DNA of 5,506 bases from Pseudomonadota bacterium. Lineage in GTDB: Bacteria > Bdellovibrionota_B > Oligoflexia > Oligoflexales > Bin106. A program made the position numbers and the translations under genes. The stretch's first letter is position 1. Each line of letters opens with the position of its first letter. Under the pieces are notes generated by a model that was not told the DNA's origin, ran no database searches, and saw nothing but the letters and a program-made list of their open reading frames with translations. Shown here piece after piece: positions 5,406-5,506 of the stretch. The stretch lies in assembly GCA_026710525.1 (NCBI GenBank), contig JAPOQT010000320.1:1-5506 (forward strand), given 5' to 3'.

Positions 5406-5421
5406 ACCCCTGTCATGGGGT
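5406..5421. promoter_or_regulatory. Inverted repeat in the divergent intergenic region
   Basis: ACCCC at 5406-5410 and GGGGT at 5417-5421 are separated by six bases. The dyad sits in the 58-base gap between the divergent starts of the pseudouridine synthase gene and the right-edge gene, where an operator or shared promoter control would lie. No specific regulator can be named. Confidence 0.3.
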
Positions 5422-5435
5422 TAATAATTGTTATT

Positions 5436-5439
5436 AGGA
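5436..5439 (+). promoter_or_regulatory. Ribosome binding site of the right-edge gene
   Basis: AGGA lies six bases before the ATG at 5446. Its quality and spacing are the main support for the short coding start that follows. Confidence 0.55.
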
Positions 5440-5445
5440 AAAAAG

Positions 5446-5506
5446 ATGACACTATTTTTGTTAGTTGTTTTGGTTGTGTTGGTTGTTTTCCACCGTAGGT
5501 CCTTTC
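5446..5506 (+). CDS. 5' end of a membrane-anchored or exported protein (partial)
   Basis: An ATG at 5446 opens a frame that runs off the window edge after 20 codons. The visible start is very hydrophobic (MTLFLLVVLVVLVV), followed by F-H-R-R-S-F. That resembles a short N-terminal membrane anchor with positive charges on its C-terminal side, so the following domain may be cytoplasmic. The good ribosome binding site and divergent placement from the pseudouridine synthase gene support a real gene, but too little is present to identify it. The GTT/TTG-rich composition could also produce such a frame by chance. Confidence 0.5.
   Translation, partial: MTLFLLVVLVVLVVFHRRSF

Overview
This window looks like part of a Gram-negative bacterial chromosome of AT-leaning composition. 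It carries one recognisable housekeeping gene and a block of unrecognised, cysteine-rich, probably exported proteins. The Gram-negative reading rests on several lipoprotein signal peptides (two with good lipoboxes) followed by long acidic or proline-rich linkers. The lineage cannot be fixed from the sequence. A spirochaete, an oligoflexian or a gammaproteobacterium would all fit, and none is demonstrated.

Layout from left to right. Positions 1-96 hold two extreme homopolymers, A13 and C19. The C19 tract lies inside the 5' end of a plus-strand gene (45-1322) encoding a cysteine-rich protein of unknown function with an alanine-rich helical middle. A 353-base convergent intergenic region (1323-1675) contains several small hairpins and two weak terminator candidates. 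On the minus strand, read from right to left, lies a probable lipoprotein operon. Its first gene is an interrupted one (4224-3202, split by an in-frame TAG at 3510-3508). Two tandem paralogous lipoprotein genes follow (3155-2478 and 2386-1676). A 182-base spacer separates this block from a minus-strand pseudouridine synthase gene of the RluA family (5387-4407). At the right edge a divergent plus-strand gene begins (5446 onward) with a good ribosome binding site and a hydrophobic N-terminus, cut by the window end.

How the parts relate. The pseudouridine synthase is an ordinary RNA-modification gene and is probably unrelated to the lipoprotein block. The two small lipoproteins share a six-cysteine signature with identical spacing in three of five intervals, so they arose by duplication and probably form the same disulphide-bonded fold at the cell surface or in the periplasm. 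The lipoprotein upstream of them has a different fold and is broken, or conditionally extended, at a single amber codon. With the slippage-prone C19 tract in the neighbouring cysteine-rich gene, the block looks like a fast-evolving envelope or surface locus. Its function is not identifiable by reading alone.
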